A stretch of 64,000 nt of DNA from JADCRZ01 sp965200945. GTDB lineage: Bacteria; Bacteroidota; Bacteroidia; Chitinophagales; Chitinophagaceae. Within the stretch, counting starts at the first letter, position 1; each line of letters starts with the position of its first letter. Shown here piece after piece: positions 24,826 through 33,985 of this stretch. A model generated the notes under the pieces. It ran no database searches. It had not been told where the DNA came from and worked only from the letters and a program-made list of their open reading frames with translations. Made by a program: the position numbers and the translations under genes. Location of the stretch: contig OZ241749.1 of assembly GCA_965200945.1 (NCBI GenBank), positions 1,674,001-1,738,000 of the forward strand, read 5' to 3'.

Positions 24826-27084
24826 ATGAAATCACAAAAGCTACCCGGTAAGGCTCAGATGCTAAATGTGGAAAAAGTAAGAGGATTTTTGTATCTCGAC
24901 AAAAGGGGGTGGGATCGAAAGGCGTTTATCGGGGCAATGCTGGTAGTACTCGTATTCAGTAGCTGTCATTCGGGCGAACCAAAACCCATTGGTGAAGAAG
25001 ACAGAGGTAACGACAGAACCTGGTCTGTTAACAAGGCCGATGCCAACAGCTCGAACTTTTCACCACTCAACCAGATTATACCAAGCAATGTCGCTGACCT
25101 TACGGAATCGTGGACATTCGAGCCAGATGACCTGCCGAAAGATGCGTCACCCGGCAACAGCGAATGTATCCCCATCATCATAGATGGCGTAATGTATGTT
25201 ACCTCTGCCAAGCAGCTTACTTATGCGCTGGATGCCGCCACCGGTAAACAGCTTTGGAAGTTCGACCCCTTCAACGGCAGAGAAAACGAAGGCATCTTAA
25301 GCCGGGGAGCGAGTTATTGGGAGAGTGGAAACGACAGACGCATTTTGGTTACAGGCGGTCAATACCTGTACGCGCTGAATGCCCGTACCGGGAAGCCGGT
25401 TCCATCATTTGGTGACAGCGGAAAAGTGTTTCTGAACCAGGGCTTGCGCGACAAACCCGAGCGCGTGTTCTCCGGTCCTACGTCACCCGGTGTTGTATAT
25501 AAGGATCTGATAGTTTTCGGAACGCAGGTATCCGAGATCTATGGCTCTTCGCCGGGCTATATGAGAGCCTATGATTGCCGCAGCGGAAAGCTGGTGTGGA
25601 CGTTTCATACACTGCCCAATCCTGGTGAAGCCGGTTACGATACCTGGCCACAGGAAGCGTACAAATATTCGGGCGGCTGTAACGACTGGGCAGGCCTGAG
25701 CATCGACCAGAAAAGAGGCATTGTCTATGCCGCCATCGGTTCACCATCATACGATTTTTTTGGTGCAGACCGCACCGGCGATAACCTGTATAGCGATTGC
25801 GTGCTGGCGCTGGATGCGAATACCGGAAAACATATCTGGCACTACCAGATGGTTCACCACGATATGTGGGACTACGACCCACCGGCACCACCAGCCTTGG
25901 TGCAACTAAAGCGCGACGGGAAAATGGTAGATGCTGTGGCGCAAATCACCAAGCAGGGATTTGTTTTTATTCTAGACCGCGAAACGGGCAAGCCATTGTT
26001 CCCTATAGAAGAGCGCCCGGTTCCCGCCTCTCTTCTGCCGGGAGAAAAAGCCTCACCTACGCAGCCTTTTCCCGTACTGCCCAAGCCGTTTGCAAGGCAG
26101 CTGCTTTCCGAAGCCGACCTTACGAATTATTCTTCTGCCGGGCATGATTCGATATTGAAGAAATTCCGCTCACTTCGCTATGAAGGCCTTTACACACCGC
26201 CTGACCGGCGGGGAACACTCCAGTTCCCGGGTACCCGCGGTGGCGGCGAATGGGGAGGTGCTGCATACGACCCGTCTACCAATTTTCTATACATCAAGTC
26301 GAACGATGCTCCTGACATTCAAACCATCATTGAAATTGACCAGAAGCAGGAACTGGCACTTTCCAAAACACCGGCGTATGCAACCGGCAAAATGATTTAC
26401 ATAACTAATTGTGCCTCCTGCCACCGTGAAGACAAAGGAGGAAAGGAGCCTAATTTCCCGTCTATGCAGGCGTTGAAATTCAAAATGAGCCGCGATACGG
26501 CGTTGGATAAAATACGGCATGCGCACAAAGGCCTGGCAGGTGCGGATTACGATGATGCCATTAAGGGAAAGGAAAAAGAGCTGATGACCTTTGTATATGA
26601 CGCCGTGTTGAGTGATATAAATAAAGGACAAACAAAAACCGATGAGCAGATCATAGCCACCGAGCGATTTCTGAACACCACGGGATACAAAACGTTTAAA
26701 GACCCTGATGGAAACCCTGCCATCCGTCCGCCTTGGGGGATGCTTCATGCGCTAAACCTCTCTACAGGCGAATACAAATGGCAGCAGGTATTCGGGAACG
26801 AAGAACAATGGCAGCAAAAAGGTGCCCCCGTTACCGGGGGAGAAAGCAAAGGAGGTCCTATGCTAACAGCCGGAGGGGTGCTTTTTATAAGTGGCACAAA
26901 AGACAACAAGCTGAAAGCGATCGATAAAACATCGGGCAGGTTATTATGGGAAACATCTCTTCCTGCGCTGGCAAACACAACACCATGCACATATACGGTG
27001 AAAGGAAAACAGTACATAGCCATATGCCTCAGCGGCACGGAAAAGCATCCATCCGGTTCTGTGGTGGCTTTTGCGCTGCGTTAA
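24826..27084 (+). CDS. PQQ-dependent dehydrogenase with inserted cytochrome c domain
   Basis: 752 residues. A hydrophobic segment ends in FSSC (Cys47), so the protein may be a lipoprotein although the pre-segment is long; the start could be further in. The eight-bladed quinoprotein propeller shows TWSVNKADANSSNFSPLNQI near 65, the repeated blade motifs YALDAATGKQLWKFDP, YALNARTGKPVPSFG, LALDANTGKHIWHYQ and FILDRETGKPLFP. A heme-binding CASCH motif is at residues 529-533, inserted before the last blades. It should oxidise a sugar or alcohol in the periplasm and pass electrons to its heme. PQQ synthesis genes are not in this window. Confidence 0.88.
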   Translation: MKSQKLPGKAQMLNVEKVRGFLYLDKRGWDRKAFIGAMLVVLVFSSCHSGEPKPIGEEDRGNDRTWSVNKADANSSNFSPLNQIIPSNVADLTESWTFEPDDLPKDASPGNSECIPIIIDGVMYVTSAKQLTYALDAATGKQLWKFDPFNGRENEGILSRGASYWESGNDRRILVTGGQYLYALNARTGKPVPSFGDSGKVFLNQGLRDKPERVFSGPTSPGVVYKDLIVFGTQVSEIYGSSPGYMRAYDCRSGKLVWTFHTLPNPGEAGYDTWPQEAYKYSGGCNDWAGLSIDQKRGIVYAAIGSPSYDFFGADRTGDNLYSDCVLALDANTGKHIWHYQMVHHDMWDYDPPAPPALVQLKRDGKMVDAVAQITKQGFVFILDRETGKPLFPIEERPVPASLLPGEKASPTQPFPVLPKPFARQLLSEADLTNYSSAGHDSILKKFRSLRYEGLYTPPDRRGTLQFPGTRGGGEWGGAAYDPSTNFLYIKSNDAPDIQTIIEIDQKQELALSKTPAYATGKMIYITNCASCHREDKGGKEPNFPSMQALKFKMSRDTALDKIRHAHKGLAGADYDDAIKGKEKELMTFVYDAVLSDINKGQTKTDEQIIATERFLNTTGYKTFKDPDGNPAIRPPWGMLHALNLSTGEYKWQQVFGNEEQWQQKGAPVTGGESKGGPMLTAGGVLFISGTKDNKLKAIDKTSGRLLWETSLPALANTTPCTYTVKGKQYIAICLSGTEKHPSGSVVAFALR

Positions 27085-27116
27085 AATTTTAACTGTAAAA
27101 CAACTGTAGTAAAGAC

Positions 27117-27235
27117 ATGAAAAGTATCTGTATTATTTTATTGGCACTGCAGATATTGAATATGATTCAGCAACGCGAATGATTTATGTACCTACACTGA
27201 CAACTAACTCGGTGGTGGCGTACCGGTTGAAATAA
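27117..27235 (+). pseudogene. remnant of an SMP-30/NHL-like beta-propeller gene
   Basis: An ATG at 27117 opens a signal-peptide-like frame (MKSICIILLALQ) that stops after 21 codons. From 27149 a different frame reads ADIEYDSATRMIYVPTLT, then TNSVVAYRLK and a stop at 27233-27235, which is the typical C-terminal end of secreted SMP-30/gluconolactonase-like propellers. The middle of the gene seems to be deleted, joining start and tail out of frame. The remaining part of the gap up to 27336 holds nothing clear. Confidence 0.6.
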
Positions 27236-27336
27236 GTGCAGCGCCTGGAATAAGATAATCTGTAGGTGAAGAAGATCAAACGGAATAAATAGAACACGTT
27301 GTGCTTGCCTTCCAAATAATCAATAAAGTCGGTATT

Positions 27337-27978
27337 ATGAACAATACAAATAATCAAGGTATTACCCGCCGGGAAATGATTTCCAGCACTGCGGCTGCGG
27401 TGACCGCTATCGCATTGTCCAACCTGACAGGTGCGGAAGCCTCGGTAAATCACACGCCGCAAATGCCCGTAACCAGCGTCTCCTTTGTCATCAACGGGAA
27501 AGAGCAAAGGCTGGAGATGGATACCCGCACTACACTGCTTGATGCACTGCGGGAACATCTGAACATGACGGGAACAAAAAAAGGCTGTGACCACGGGCAA
27601 TGCGGCGCCTGCACGGTATTGGTAAACGGTCGCCGCATCAACTCCTGTTTATCACTCGCACTTCAACATGAAGGAGACAGCATCACTACCATTGAAGGGT
27701 TGGGCACGCCCGACAACCTGCACCCTATGCAGGCGGCATTTATCAAACATGACGGCTACCAATGCGGCTACTGCACACCCGGGCAAATATGTTCAGCCGT
27801 TGGCGTGCTGGAAGAAATCAAAGCCGGTATACCCAGCCATGTAACGGCAGACCTGGGCGGAAAAATGGAAACTACCAACATGGAAATACGGGAGCGCATG
27901 AGCGGGAACATCTGCCGTTGCGGCGCATATTCAAATATTGCCGAAGCGATGGCGGAAGTAGCCGCAGCAAGTGCATAA
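27337..27978 (+). CDS. paoA: periplasmic aldehyde oxidoreductase, 2Fe-2S subunit (PaoA-like)
   Basis: 213 residues from ATG 27337. A Tat signal (ITRREMISSTAAAVTAIALS) precedes two iron-sulfur domains: the plant-ferredoxin-type motif CDHGQCGACTVLVNGRRINSC at about 85-105 and the helical domain motifs QCGYCTPGQ and GNICRCGAY at about 145 and 195. It carries electrons from the molybdenum centre to FAD. It heads the paoABC-like operon, 60 bases before the FAD subunit gene. In E. coli the complex oxidises aromatic aldehydes in the periplasm; the substrate here is inferred only. Confidence 0.92.
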   Translation: MNNTNNQGITRREMISSTAAAVTAIALSNLTGAEASVNHTPQMPVTSVSFVINGKEQRLEMDTRTTLLDALREHLNMTGTKKGCDHGQCGACTVLVNGRRINSCLSLALQHEGDSITTIEGLGTPDNLHPMQAAFIKHDGYQCGYCTPGQICSAVGVLEEIKAGIPSHVTADLGGKMETTNMEIRERMSGNICRCGAYSNIAEAMAEVAAASA

Positions 27979-28037
27979 CGGGACATTTTTAAAAAAATAA
28001 AAGCGCATAAGCTGGTTGTCTGGTAAACAAAGAATTT

Positions 28038-28994
28038 ATGAAAGCATTTACTTATGAAAGGGTGCAATCCCCTGCGGAAGCAGCCGTGGCCTCCGCCCGT
28101 ACACCGGCATCGAAATTCATAGCGGGCGGCACCAACCTGCTCGACCTGATGAAGCTCCAGATCGAAACCCCTTCCCATCTCATTGATATCGGGAGATTGA
28201 AGTTGGATACCATAGAGCCAACAAACGACGGCGGGATACGCATCGGGGCGATGGCCACCAATACCGACCTTGCCGCTCATGATACCGTGCGCCGCGATTA
28301 CGCCGTACTCTCCCGCGCATTGCTGGCCGGTGCGTCGGGGCAGCTTCGTAACAAGGCAACGACCGGCGGCAACCTGTTGCAACGCACCCGCTGTCCCTAT
28401 TTTTACGATACGAACCAGCAGTGCAACAAGCGCCAGCCGGGCAGCGGCTGCGCTGCCATTGCAGGCTTCAGCCGGCAACTTGCCATCATTGGTGCCAGCA
28501 ATGCCTGCATCGCCACACATCCGGGTGATATGGCTGTTGCCATGCAGGTGCTCGATGCGGTAGTGGAAACTATGCAGCCCGATGGCAGGACCCGCCAGAT
28601 CCCCATCAATGATTTTTACCGCCTGCCCGGTGAAACACCACAGATAGAAACGGCGCTGCAGAAGAATGAGCTGATTACCGCTGTGATACTGCCCAGGCCA
28701 ATTGGAGGCAGGCATTTTTATTATAAGATCAGAGACCGTTCCTCGTATGCCTTTGCGCTGGTTTCCGTAGCCGCCGTACTGCAGGAAGACGGCAGTGGCA
28801 GGGTAGCGCTGGGCGGCGTGGCGGCAAAACCCTGGAGGGTAAAGACGGCAGAAAAGCTGTTGCCTGCCGGCGCAAAAACCTTCACGGCAAAATTGCTTGC
28901 CGGTGCCAGACCCACAAAGGAAAATGAGTACAAGATATTACTGGTTCAACACACACTGGAAGCCGTTCTGGCAGAAAGGAGGAACTCTTTATGA
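28038..28994 (+). CDS. paoB: aldehyde oxidoreductase FAD/4Fe-4S subunit (PaoB-like)
   Basis: 318 residues, molybdopterin-dehydrogenase FAD-binding fold. FAD contacts are in KFIAGGTNLLDLMKLQIE near 32 and GASGQLRNKATTGGNLLQR near 97. A Cys cluster follows (CPYFYDTNQQCNKRQPGSGC, residues about 118-137), the extra 4Fe-4S site known from PaoB that normal xanthine dehydrogenases lack. It has no signal peptide, as expected for a subunit exported with PaoA. The stop overlaps the start of the large subunit gene by 4 bases. Confidence 0.92.
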   Translation: MKAFTYERVQSPAEAAVASARTPASKFIAGGTNLLDLMKLQIETPSHLIDIGRLKLDTIEPTNDGGIRIGAMATNTDLAAHDTVRRDYAVLSRALLAGASGQLRNKATTGGNLLQRTRCPYFYDTNQQCNKRQPGSGCAAIAGFSRQLAIIGASNACIATHPGDMAVAMQVLDAVVETMQPDGRTRQIPINDFYRLPGETPQIETALQKNELITAVILPRPIGGRHFYYKIRDRSSYAFALVSVAAVLQEDGSGRVALGGVAAKPWRVKTAEKLLPAGAKTFTAKLLAGARPTKENEYKILLVQHTLEAVLAERRNSL

Positions 28995-31213
28995 AATTTG
29001 AAACACCTGCCGGCGCAAACCCGACCGATCAAATGAAGGTATTGGGAAAGCCGACTGACCGGATTGAAGGTCCGCTGAAGACTACAGGCACGGCTAAGTA
29101 TGCTTATGAGAACAACGAGGCGGTGCCCGGCCACGTTTACGGATATGTTGTCGGTGCTGCCATTGCCAAAGGGCGCATCGATACAATCTATCAGCTGAAA
29201 GCAAAAGCAGCGCCGGGTGTGCTGGCCATCGTTACTTACGCCAATGCAGGGCCGCTCCAGGCTGGTAAATTTTATGTAGACAGAATGATGGCTGATCCAC
29301 AGGTCGACCACTATCACCAGGCGGTTGCCGTAGTAGTTGCGGAGACTTTTGAGCAGGCAAGAGCAGCGGCGGCATTGCTGAAAGTGGAATATACTACAGA
29401 GAAAGGCGTTTTCGATCTTCAGGCTGCCAAAGCAAGCGCTTTCGAACCTCCGCCTGCACAATTTGGTCCGCCTGCCAAAACTGACGTAGGCGATTTCGAT
29501 AAGGCGTATCTGGCAGCGCCGGTAAAACTGGATGCTACCTACACTACGCCCGACCAGTCACACGCCATGATGGAACCTCATGCAGCGATTGCAAAGTGGG
29601 AAGGCGATCAGCTAACCTGCTGGTGCTCGATCCAGCAACTTAACTGGGGTAAGCGCGACCTCGGCAGCATACTCGGCATTCCGAAGGAAAATATTCGCCT
29701 GATCTCCCCTTATATCGGCGGCGGGTTTGGCGGCAAAGGCACTGTGCTGTCAGATGTGGTTTGCGCTGCGCTCGCGGCAAAAGCTGCTGGCAGACCCGTT
29801 AAAGTAACGCTGCAAAGACCGCTGATCTTCAATAATACCACCCATAGACCCGCTACTATCCAGCGCATCCGCATCGGTGCCGAAAAAGATGGCACCATCA
29901 CAGCGATCGGTCATGAAAACTGGTCGGGTAACCTTCCTGGCGGGCGCACGGAGCCGGCAACAGCCTCCACACGGTTATTGTACGCAGGCGCCAACCGCAT
30001 GACACGTCTGAAGCTGGCAGTTCTCCATCTGGCGGAAGGCAATGCCATGCGGGCGCCAGGTGAGGCAACAGGCATGATGGCGCTGGAAATAGCCATGGAC
30101 GAAATGGCGGAAAAGCTGGATATGGACCCGGTTGCCTTCCGCATCAAAAACGATACACAGGAAGACCCGGAAAAACCCGGGCGACCATTTTCCACCCGTA
30201 AACTGGTAGAGTGCCTGCAAAAAGGCGCCAAAGCTTTTAACTGGGAGAAGCGGCAGGCCAAGCCCGGCGCTGTTCAGGAAGGTCAGTGGCTGATCGGGCT
30301 TGGCGTAGCATCTGCCATCCGTGGGGCACCCGTCACCACATCGGCTGCCCGCGTACGCCTGGATAGCAAAGGAATGATCACCGTTGAAACCGATATGACG
30401 GATATCGGCACCGGCAGCTACACGATCATTGGACAAACGGCAGCCGAAATGATGGGCGTTGGTTTAGATAAAGTGATAGTCAAAATCGGTGATTCCGTAT
30501 TTCCCGAGTCGCCGGGTTCCGGCGGGCAGTGGGGTGCAGCTTCTTCCACGTCAGGCGTGTATGCTGCCTGTATGAAATTAAGAGAAGCGGTCGCTGTGTC
30601 GTTCGGTTTTGATGTTAACATCACTTCATTCAGTGATGGCTATGTGATCAACGGCACACAACGGAAACCGCTTGCCGATGCAGCTACAAGTGGCGAATTG
30701 ACGGGTGAAGACCAGATAACTTATGGCGAGCTTTCCAAGCAATATGCCCAGGATACGTTCGGGGCTCATTTTGTTGAGGTGGCCGTGAACCGGCATACCT
30801 GCGAAATCCGTATCCGGCGCATGCTGGCAGTTTGCCATGCGGGCAGAATCCTGAATCCCAAAACTGCGCGTAGCCAGGTCATCGGCGCTATGACAATGGG
30901 CGCCGGCGCAGCGCTGATGGAGGAACTGGTAGTTGACAAAAAAATAGGCTTTTTTGTAAACCATGATTTAGCCGGTTACGAGGTGCCGGTGCATGCAGAC
31001 ATTCCCCACCAGGAAGTACTATTGCTCGAAGACGTTGACCCAACCATGTCTCCTATGAAAGCCAAGGGAATAGGTGAGCTGGGTTTGTGTGGTGTAGCTT
31101 CTGCAATCGCCAATGCCGTATATAATGCCACCGGTATCAGGGTTCGCAATTATCCGATAACGCTCGATAAATTGTTGGGCAAACGAAAGGTTGATGTTTC
31201 CGAAGTTGGTTGA
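28991..31213 (+). CDS. paoC: aldehyde oxidoreductase molybdenum subunit (PaoC-like)
   Basis: 740 residues of the xanthine oxidase family. N-terminal a/b-hammerhead domain (VLGKPTDRIEGPLKTTGTAK), then the molybdopterin cytosine dinucleotide domain with GGGFGGKG near 242, ANRMTRLK and MRAPGEATGMMALE near 350, GGQWGAASST near 520, and the catalytic Glu in KGIGELGLCG (residue 696). It completes a complete three-subunit enzyme. No XdhC/PaoD-like maturation gene lies beside it, so cofactor insertion must rely on a gene elsewhere. Confidence 0.93.
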   Translation: MKFETPAGANPTDQMKVLGKPTDRIEGPLKTTGTAKYAYENNEAVPGHVYGYVVGAAIAKGRIDTIYQLKAKAAPGVLAIVTYANAGPLQAGKFYVDRMMADPQVDHYHQAVAVVVAETFEQARAAAALLKVEYTTEKGVFDLQAAKASAFEPPPAQFGPPAKTDVGDFDKAYLAAPVKLDATYTTPDQSHAMMEPHAAIAKWEGDQLTCWCSIQQLNWGKRDLGSILGIPKENIRLISPYIGGGFGGKGTVLSDVVCAALAAKAAGRPVKVTLQRPLIFNNTTHRPATIQRIRIGAEKDGTITAIGHENWSGNLPGGRTEPATASTRLLYAGANRMTRLKLAVLHLAEGNAMRAPGEATGMMALEIAMDEMAEKLDMDPVAFRIKNDTQEDPEKPGRPFSTRKLVECLQKGAKAFNWEKRQAKPGAVQEGQWLIGLGVASAIRGAPVTTSAARVRLDSKGMITVETDMTDIGTGSYTIIGQTAAEMMGVGLDKVIVKIGDSVFPESPGSGGQWGAASSTSGVYAACMKLREAVAVSFGFDVNITSFSDGYVINGTQRKPLADAATSGELTGEDQITYGELSKQYAQDTFGAHFVEVAVNRHTCEIRIRRMLAVCHAGRILNPKTARSQVIGAMTMGAGAALMEELVVDKKIGFFVNHDLAGYEVPVHADIPHQEVLLLEDVDPTMSPMKAKGIGELGLCGVASAIANAVYNATGIRVRNYPITLDKLLGKRKVDVSEVG

Positions 31214-31309
31214 AAGGGAGCTTCGAATTTGTATAGGAAGCATATCGAGATAAGCATTCTATGTCTGTAATGTGCCCCGGGATCATCTATGATTCGTCTG
31301 CCCGATTGA

Positions 31310-31576
31310 CTATAAGTTTTTTTTTACAGACAAGTAACAAAACCCCTTTAGATGTACCAATGCTACGTAGCCCTTATTCCTCCGCCCAACTTGGGCCAAA
31401 CCATTTGTAGCCTGCAGTTTTGGCCAATCGGAAAGCCTGCTACTTAAGGGTTCTATATCAAAGATGGACTGCTGATGTGCCGATCTTACCAATTTCTTCA
31501 ATAGTACTGGAACCTGAACGATTGATCCGGACCGGAAAATTTCCATTTCGCTCTTGTATTCTTCAGATGTCAACAT
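31310..31576 (-). CDS. uncertain small open frame
   Basis: 88 residues with no recognised family. The N-terminal half (LTSEEYKSEMEIFRSGSIVQ, then VPVLLKKLVRSAHQQSIFDI) reads like a real helical protein and the open frame extends upstream of the ATG without a stop for about 25 codons, so it may be the tail of a decayed gene. The second half is poor in character. Codon use is not informative. It opens the variable region. Treat it as a possible remnant. Confidence 0.25.
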   Translation of the reverse strand: MLTSEEYKSEMEIFRSGSIVQVPVLLKKLVRSAHQQSIFDIEPLSSRLSDWPKLQATNGLAQVGRRNKGYVALVHLKGFCYLSVKKNL

Positions 31577-31885
31577 CGTTATATATTGCAGGCCAAGTTT
31601 TAGTTTATGTGAAGGCAGGGAATTCCTTGTTCGTCTGCCTTATAAGTATGCCCAACTAAAAATATGAAGTTGAAGGTATGAATTAAAGCTAAACATTGAA
31701 CGTCGAGCCGGAACCGCTGCTGATGGTTGCACATAGCTGATGTTACATTGTCCGTCCCTGCTTTTGCAAATACTTTAGTTGTGTGTTCGTACCATTTTCG
31801 TGAAGCAAGTTAAAATACTAAGATTAAGCACTAAAGTATCAAGGGCCATACGTACCCGACGAAGTCGTTTTTTTCTTGTATTCAT

Positions 31886-32180
31886 TTATTTTTTTGTCGC
31901 ATTTTCAAATTCGTCAAGGCAATCATTTAAAGGCTTTCCATTATCATGAATACACTCACAAATTTTAATTCTGCAACTTCATTCCTAGTACCTTTAAATT
32001 GCTTTTTACAATCAGATATCGAATTTCTAGGCATAGCTTCATAGCTCAATTTGAGCAGTTGAAACAGTGAGTACAACTGTACTAATCACGCCAATGAAAA
32101 ATAGAAAGAGAAATTTGTTATCGTAATTTATGGGTTTCTCCAGAAGAACCACTTTCACCGTAATACCCAAAAAGCGAAGA
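31886..32180 (-). pseudogene. decayed small membrane-anchored secreted protein
   Basis: Reading on the minus strand, a helix NKFLFLFFIGVISTVVLTVS is followed, after a frame change, by SYEAMPRNSISDCKKQFKGT and, after a second change, by ICECIHDNGKPLNDCLDEFE with NATKK and a stop at 31886-31888. The pieces join into one plausible 90-residue protein with a leader helix and several cysteines, broken by two frameshifts. No family was recognised. The remaining parts of the 31214-32427 gap are AT-rich and show nothing else. Confidence 0.4.
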
Positions 32181-32386
32181 AGTGGAAGGGGAAAAGCAGA
32201 GCAAAGGCAGATGAGGAGAGTAGATTCTTGAACATATAGCAATGAAGTTAATTCAGAATGATGTAATTTGTTACCAGGCAACTTAGGTTAAATTAAAAGG
32301 CGACTCTGGATCATGTATAGTTTGAAAAAATCAAACATACAGAATTGGGAATCAAAAAATTGAAAAACAAGCGTTCGTCCCAACAA

Positions 32387-32400
32387 CTGTTAGCGGCAAA
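32387..32400 (+). repeat. left imperfect inverted repeat of the metallopeptidase unit
   Basis: CTGTTAGCGGCAAA matches the reverse complement of 33901-33914 (TCTGCCGCCAACAG) at 12 of 14 bases. It lies 28 bases before the metallopeptidase start. The pair frames the gene like cassette or element ends. Confidence 0.35.
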
Positions 32401-32427
32401 TTAGCATTTAGATAATCAAAATTCACG

Positions 32428-33882
32428 ATGAAAAAATCAGGAGCGGTTCAGCACATTTTAATCGTGTTATTTACATTTCTTTATATGGGTTGGACATCGG
32501 CAGAAGCCGCACCATTATTAAGATTTAAGATTAGTCGCTCTTATTGTGTTTTTAATTTCTTGGAAACTTGCAAAGGCGCAAATGGCACTTCTGAGGCTTT
32601 GAAGCAATATATTGAAGCAAATACTCTCGGAGACATTTCTTTTAATCAACTAATAGTTGACTATAAGTCGCTAAATTTCGAAACAACGTTTTCCAGGGAA
32701 GGATTTCCCGAAACGAGACCTGCATACTTTTCCCTAAAAGATTTGCTGATCATTGCCGCTGTACAATGCAGTGACCTGTCAGAATTTAAAATTCGCATTG
32801 TTGGTCTTCTGCACAATACTGATTATAATCGTTTAATAACATTTATGGAGAAAGCCAATGTTTACTACGAGCAAATTATTTGGAGAAAGTACAGACTGGC
32901 TGCTCTGAAGCAGTTAAAAGAATTGGAAAAATATCAAAGTGTAGCCAACAATGCATTTTTAAAACTCAAAACGTTTTACAATTCAAGTTGGGGAGACGAT
33001 ATGCCCTTTACAATAGCACTCACGCCTGTTCCAGGCAAAGATGGCAGCACTGCGGCAACACCTCATGCAAATAGTCTCTGCATAGACGTGCCGACTGAGG
33101 AGACAAATTATGCAAAACGCGTAGCGATTGTGCTTCATGAAATTTGCCATGTACTGTATAGCGAACAAACCCTTCAATTTCAACATGAGTTAGAATCATA
33201 CTTCACTGGAAGTAGTTCTTTATATTCCAAAGTTGCTCATAATTTCTTTGATGAGGGTATGGCTACTGCGTGTGGTAATGGCTGGACTTATCAATTTTTG
33301 ACCAAAAAGGTAGATACAGCGGCGTGGTATAGTGACCCCTATATCGACGGATTCGGACATTCTTTGCTTCCCTTAGTCAGGCATTATTTGTTAAGCAACA
33401 AGCCGATTGATTCAAGTTTTATATCTGAAGCAATTCGGTTATTTGGTGAAAATTTTCCAAAATCAACAGAAGATTATGGTATACAATTTAATCACTTGAC
33501 GATGTATAGTGATGAAGAAGGGGCAAGTGAACGTAGTCAGATAAAACAAACTCTACATGAACAATTTACTGTATCGTGGCTCAACTTTTCAACGCCAATC
33601 AAAGGAAAAGAAAGCGTAGCCTTTTTAAAAGAAAGTGACGGCACACAATTCATCATTGTGGACAGAAACCGTGACGAAGAATTTTCCGCATTAAAAAACA
33701 TACTGCCCGAGTTAAAAGGCATTTCTTATAATCTTGATGAAGATTTTGTAATCAACTATTACGACACATTAAGGCGGCTCATTGTTATTGCGAATATCAG
33801 GAAAGGCGAAACTTCAAAACTTTTTAGAACACTCAAAAAGCGACAGTTTATGGATGCTGCAGACTCGTATTGGAACTTTTGA
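32428..33882 (+). CDS. exported zinc metallopeptidase-like protein (HEICH)
   Basis: 484 residues with a signal peptide (cleavage near AEAAP, residue 27-29). Residues 237-241 are HEICH, preceded by RVAIVL, and Glu276 in FFDEGMATACG lies 35 residues further on, the spacing of a gluzincin third ligand. The C-terminal 100 residues may be an ordered accessory domain. I do not recognise a named family. It is AT-rich compared with the core genes and stands alone on the plus strand, framed by imperfect inverted repeats (32387-32400 and 33901-33914), which suggests acquisition as a single-gene unit. Confidence 0.7.
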   Translation: MKKSGAVQHILIVLFTFLYMGWTSAEAAPLLRFKISRSYCVFNFLETCKGANGTSEALKQYIEANTLGDISFNQLIVDYKSLNFETTFSREGFPETRPAYFSLKDLLIIAAVQCSDLSEFKIRIVGLLHNTDYNRLITFMEKANVYYEQIIWRKYRLAALKQLKELEKYQSVANNAFLKLKTFYNSSWGDDMPFTIALTPVPGKDGSTAATPHANSLCIDVPTEETNYAKRVAIVLHEICHVLYSEQTLQFQHELESYFTGSSSLYSKVAHNFFDEGMATACGNGWTYQFLTKKVDTAAWYSDPYIDGFGHSLLPLVRHYLLSNKPIDSSFISEAIRLFGENFPKSTEDYGIQFNHLTMYSDEEGASERSQIKQTLHEQFTVSWLNFSTPIKGKESVAFLKESDGTQFIIVDRNRDEEFSALKNILPELKGISYNLDEDFVINYYDTLRRLIVIANIRKGETSKLFRTLKKRQFMDAADSYWNF

Positions 33883-33900
33883 ATATGATTATAAAGAAAG

Positions 33901-33914
33901 TCTGCCGCCAACAG
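33901..33914 (-). repeat. right imperfect inverted repeat of the metallopeptidase unit
   Basis: TCTGCCGCCAACAG, 19 bases after the metallopeptidase stop, is the partner of 32387-32400. No target-site duplication was recognised beside either copy. Confidence 0.35.
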
Positions 33915-33985
33915 CTAAGTCGTCTTTGCGTGCGTAGTAATTATGGCTAACCACATAAGCAAGAGTACATAATTCTTCGCGATCC

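Noticed and set aside
26690..26702. ACGTTTAAAG-like half of the LacI operator in the PQQ dehydrogenase gene
   Set aside because: Only half of the palindrome is present and it lies inside a coding sequence.
31270..31290. CGGGATCA near 31280 as a copy of the tRNA-Lys 3' end (attachment site)
   Set aside because: Only 8 bases match and the orientation is inverted relative to the tRNA, so it is not a direct repeat as needed for an island boundary.
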